From Alistipes sp. (GTDB lineage: Bacteria; Bacteroidota; Bacteroidia; Bacteroidales; Rikenellaceae), in NCBI GenBank assembly GCA_017391435.1, contig JAFOYS010000384.1:1-7763 (forward strand): 7,763 bases of DNA, read 5' to 3'. Below are positions 6,286 through 7,763 of this stretch, piece by piece (positions within the stretch are counted from its first letter, which is position 1; each line of letters starts with the position of its first letter). The translations under genes and the position numbers were made by a program. Below the pieces are notes generated by a model. It was given only the letters and a program-made list of their open reading frames with translations. It searched no databases and was not told the origin of the DNA.

Positions 6286-6846
6286 CTATCGGATAATCTT
6301 TATCTCGCTATCTTCACCAAAGGCTATTATAGAACTTGGAGCGCCAGTAGGACGACCCTGGAAGCGTGGGTTTACTACAAAGTCCACACCCTCTATTATC
6401 TCCTTCTTAACCTCTGCAAGGTTTTTAGGACTCTTCTCGCCCGAGATATTTGCAGATGTAGAGACTATTGGCTTGCCGAATTTGAAGAGTAGCTTCTGGC
6501 AGAACTCGTGGTCTGGTACTCGTACGCCCAGAGTACCCTCCTCTGGAATAAGGTTGGCAGCAACACCTGTAGCGCCAGGAAGGATAAGGGTAAGTGGTTT
6601 TGTAGCCATCTCCATAACCTCAAAGGCTATTCCTGGGGCCTTGTTGACATAGCGGACCACCATATTTGCATCCTTACAGAGCACCAGCATTGACTTTTTA
6701 TCAACGCTCTGCTTCAGGTCGTAAATCTTCTGCACCGCCTCAGCATTTGTAGCATCGCAGCCTATACCCCAGACAGTATCTGTAGGGTAAAGAATGATTC
6801 CTCCACTGCGGAGACATTCAAGAGCAAGAGCTATTTCTCTATCCAT
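6286..6846 (-). CDS. Sua5/YciO/YrdC-family protein, probable L-threonylcarbamoyladenylate synthase
   Basis: The family makes threonylcarbamoyl-AMP from Thr, bicarbonate and ATP, the first step of the t6A37 modification of ANN-decoding tRNAs. The 186-residue length fits the single-domain YrdC/TsaC type without the Sua5 extension. Motifs: GGIILYPTDTVWGIGCDA 15-32, SMLVLC 52-57, TKPLTLILPG 82-91, LGVRVPD 106-112, PIVSTSANISG 126-136 (SxN = Ser131-Asn133), and GAPSSII 168-174. The catalytic KxR motif reads Lys45-Gln46-Ser47, so the conserved Arg appears replaced by Ser; activity, or assignment to the YciO branch, is therefore uncertain and no symbol is given. The start at 6846 (MDREIALALE) is chosen over an upstream Met at 6894, because the extra 16 residues are not family-like and overlap the promoter. 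Confidence 0.85.
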   Translation of the reverse strand: MDREIALALECLRSGGIILYPTDTVWGIGCDATNAEAVQKIYDLKQSVDKKSMLVLCKDANMVVRYVNKAPGIAFEVMEMATKPLTLILPGATGVAANLIPEEGTLGVRVPDHEFCQKLLFKFGKPIVSTSANISGEKSPKNLAEVKKEIIEGVDFVVNPRFQGRPTGAPSSIIAFGEDSEIKIIR

Positions 6847-6873
6847 AATCGAAAAATTGTTACTATTTTGCCA

Positions 6874-6881
6874 CAAAATTA
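6874..6881 (-). promoter_or_regulatory. -7 box TAATTTTG of the sua5-family gene (reverse strand)
   Basis: On the reverse strand 6881-6874 reads TAATTTTG, an exact TAnnTTTG match, 27 bases before the ATG at 6846. No TTTG lies at 19-21 bases, so only the -7 box supports it. Confidence 0.5.
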
Positions 6882-6902
6882 AGAAAAATATCAACTTTTT
6901 TA

Positions 6903-6910
6903 TAACTTTG
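6903..6910 (+). promoter_or_regulatory. -7 box TAACTTTG of yebC
   Basis: Exact TAnnTTTG match, the same octamer as in both repeat copies, 38 bases before the yebC ATG. The -33 position is poor. With the reverse-strand box at 6874-6881 it makes a compact divergent promoter pair in the 102-base gap. Confidence 0.55.
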
Positions 6911-6948
6911 CGGTTTAGAAATCAATAAAAAATAAAAATAGAACAATT

Positions 6949-7716
6949 ATGGGAAGAGCTTTTGAGTATCGCAAAGCGCGTAAGATGAAGCGTTGGGGTC
7001 ATATGGCTCGCGTTTTCACAAAGATTGGTAAGGAGATAGAGATAGCAGTTAAGGCGGGTGGTCCAGATCCAAACGCAAATACTCGTCTGCGCATCCTTAT
7101 GCAGAATGCAAAGGCAGAGAATATGCCAAAGGAGAATGTTGAGCGCGCAATTAAGCGTGCTACAGACAAGGATGCTGCTGACTATAAGGAGGTTGTATAC
7201 GAGGGATACGGTCCTCACGGTGTAGCTTTCCTTGTTGAGACTGCAACTGACAACACTAACCGTACAGTAGCAAGTGTTCGTATGTACTTCAACAAGTGTG
7301 GCGGTAACCTTGGTAACTCTGGTAGCGTGGCGTTTATGTTTGAGCACAAGTGTGTATTTAAGTTCAAGGCTGAGGGTGTTGATCCAGAGGAGCTCGAGCT
7401 CGAGATGATTGACCTTGGCGTTGATGAGTTCTACGCAGAGGAGGACGGTATTACTGTCTACGCAGCATACGAGTCTTTCGGTGCTATCCAGAAGTGGCTT
7501 GACGACCAGGGCTACGAGATTGTATCAGGTGAGAGCGTACGCATCCCTACAGATACTAAGGAGCTTGACGCAGAGGCTCGTGAGGCTGTTGAGAAGCTCG
7601 TAGAGAAACTTGAGGAGGATGACGATGTGGTGTATAAGTGCATCCGAAGTAGTGGTGCGCCTCTGTACCATGATCTGAGCGCACTGGTGGGAATCTATGT
7701 GGAGGTGGCGGCATGA
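6949..7716 (+). CDS. yebC: YebC/TACO1-family translation/transcription factor, native to about residue 228, foreign C-terminal 27 residues
   Basis: YebC/TACO1 proteins act on the ribosome, easing stalls on proline-rich stretches, and some members bind DNA as regulators; the protein is cytosolic. Clear family landmarks: MGRAFEYRKARKMKRWGHMARVF trimmed to GRAFEYRKAR 2-11, KIGKEI near 22-27, AGGPDPNAN 36-44, NAKAENMPKENVERAIKRA 53-71, EGYGPHGVAFLVE near 83-95, DNTNRTVASVR 99-109, and CVFKFKAEGVD, then a final domain ending EKLEEDDDVV. The family normally ends a few residues later with something like NVYHNM. Here, after Val228 (base 7632), the frame continues with YKCIRSSGAP and further unrelated residues to a TGA at 7714-7716. 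The real C-terminus is therefore missing. The ATG at 6949 has an A-rich leader without Shine-Dalgarno. The first 228 residues are secure; the end is a junction product. Confidence 0.85.
   Translation: MGRAFEYRKARKMKRWGHMARVFTKIGKEIEIAVKAGGPDPNANTRLRILMQNAKAENMPKENVERAIKRATDKDAADYKEVVYEGYGPHGVAFLVETATDNTNRTVASVRMYFNKCGGNLGNSGSVAFMFEHKCVFKFKAEGVDPEELELEMIDLGVDEFYAEEDGITVYAAYESFGAIQKWLDDQGYEIVSGESVRIPTDTKELDAEAREAVEKLVEKLEEDDDVVYKCIRSSGAPLYHDLSALVGIYVEVAA
7701..7705 (+). promoter_or_regulatory. Shine-Dalgarno GGAGG, 7 bases before the ATG at 7713
   Basis: A perfect core with ideal spacing decides the start of the last ORF. No other gene here has such a site, which supports a non-Bacteroidota origin for this tail. 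Confidence 0.75.
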
Positions 7717-7763
7717 CCGTCCGTCAGAAACAGCTGCTGCTTGCCTGGATGGGGTGTCTGGAG
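7713..7763 (+). CDS. 5' end of an unknown ORF, possibly a phage endolysin or peptidoglycan-binding protein (17 residues)
   Basis: The ATG overlaps the preceding TGA as ATGA. The 17 codons read MTVRQKQLLLAWMGCLE and run off the window end. The xRQKQxLLAxxG pattern recalls the start of peptidoglycan-binding or endolysin proteins in Firmicutes prophages (inference from memory of such N-termini). The fragment is too short to assign. The preceding 27 codons in the yebC frame could be the end of a small upstream phage gene. Confidence 0.45.
   Translation, partial: MTVRQKQLLLAWMGCLE

Larger units (their letters stand above)
7633..7763 (+). other. Foreign or misjoined segment at the window end
   Basis: By hand count 74 of these 131 bases are G or C (56%), against 45-52% in three sampled yebC lines. 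Leucine codons switch from mostly CTT (7 CTT, 3 CTC, 1 CTG in the native yebC part) to CTG (6 of 7 here). A strong GGAGG ribosome site appears where all other genes in the window lack one. The overlapping ATGA gene arrangement is typical of phage or Firmicutes operons. The breakpoint is near 7630, give or take a few bases. Confidence 0.7.

Noticed and set aside
6104..6652. 182-codon forward ORF across the pncB end and the sua5-family gene
   Set aside because: It overlaps two well-supported genes and crosses the terminator hairpin; its residues look like an antisense shadow.
6847..6894. Upstream Met at 6894 as the start of the sua5-family gene
   Set aside because: It adds 16 hydrophobic, non-family residues and covers the -7 box; the family begins a few residues before GGIILYPTDT, matching the start at 6846.
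6922..7347. 141-codon reverse-strand ORF opposite yebC
   Set aside because: It is antisense to a conserved family and is a by-product of yebC codon bias.

Overview
The window looks like a piece of a Bacteroidota (Bacteroidales) genome, possibly Alistipes/Rikenellaceae-like; the genus is a guess. The evidence is the protein families (a Bacteroidota-type Mrp, NadA, PncB and YebC), upstream elements matching the Bacteroidota promoter -7 box TAnnTTTG, and start codons preceded by A-rich sequence instead of Shine-Dalgarno sites.

Layout from left to right: the 3' end of an Mrp/ApbC-type Fe-S carrier ATPase (1-276); a 353-base AT-rich intergenic region with many TGTTGAWAA-like 9-mers (277-629), a possible DnaA-box cluster; nadA, quinolinate synthase (630-1568); a terminator-plus-promoter module that is directly repeated 3.3 kb later; a secreted 833-residue protein of unknown function with an internal duplication (1668-4169); a small AT-rich lipoprotein gene with its own textbook promoter (4342-4920); the second copy of the terminator/promoter module; pncB, nicotinate phosphoribosyltransferase (5040-6227); a strong bidirectional terminator; a reverse-strand Sua5/YrdC-family gene (6286-6846); a divergent promoter region; and yebC (6949 onward).

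How the genes fit together: nadA (de novo NAD synthesis) and pncB (salvage) form a split NAD pair. The two envelope-protein genes sit between them, bracketed by nearly identical 72-73 base direct repeats. The simplest reading is that an ancestral nadA-pncB pair was separated by a two-gene cassette, with the intergenic terminator/promoter duplicated so that both sides kept their signals. Mrp next to NadA is also sensible because NadA carries a [4Fe-4S] cluster, but the spacing gives no evidence of co-transcription.

The last ~131 bases do not look like the rest. The YebC reading frame matches its family until about residue 228, then runs into 27 unrelated residues. Leucine codon use switches to CTG, and a perfect GGAGG Shine-Dalgarno precedes a new overlapping ORF whose N-terminus resembles a Firmicutes phage endolysin or peptidoglycan-binding protein. 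This is most likely a chimeric contig end, less likely a real prophage or element junction inside yebC. No tRNA, rRNA, CRISPR array or insertion sequence was seen.
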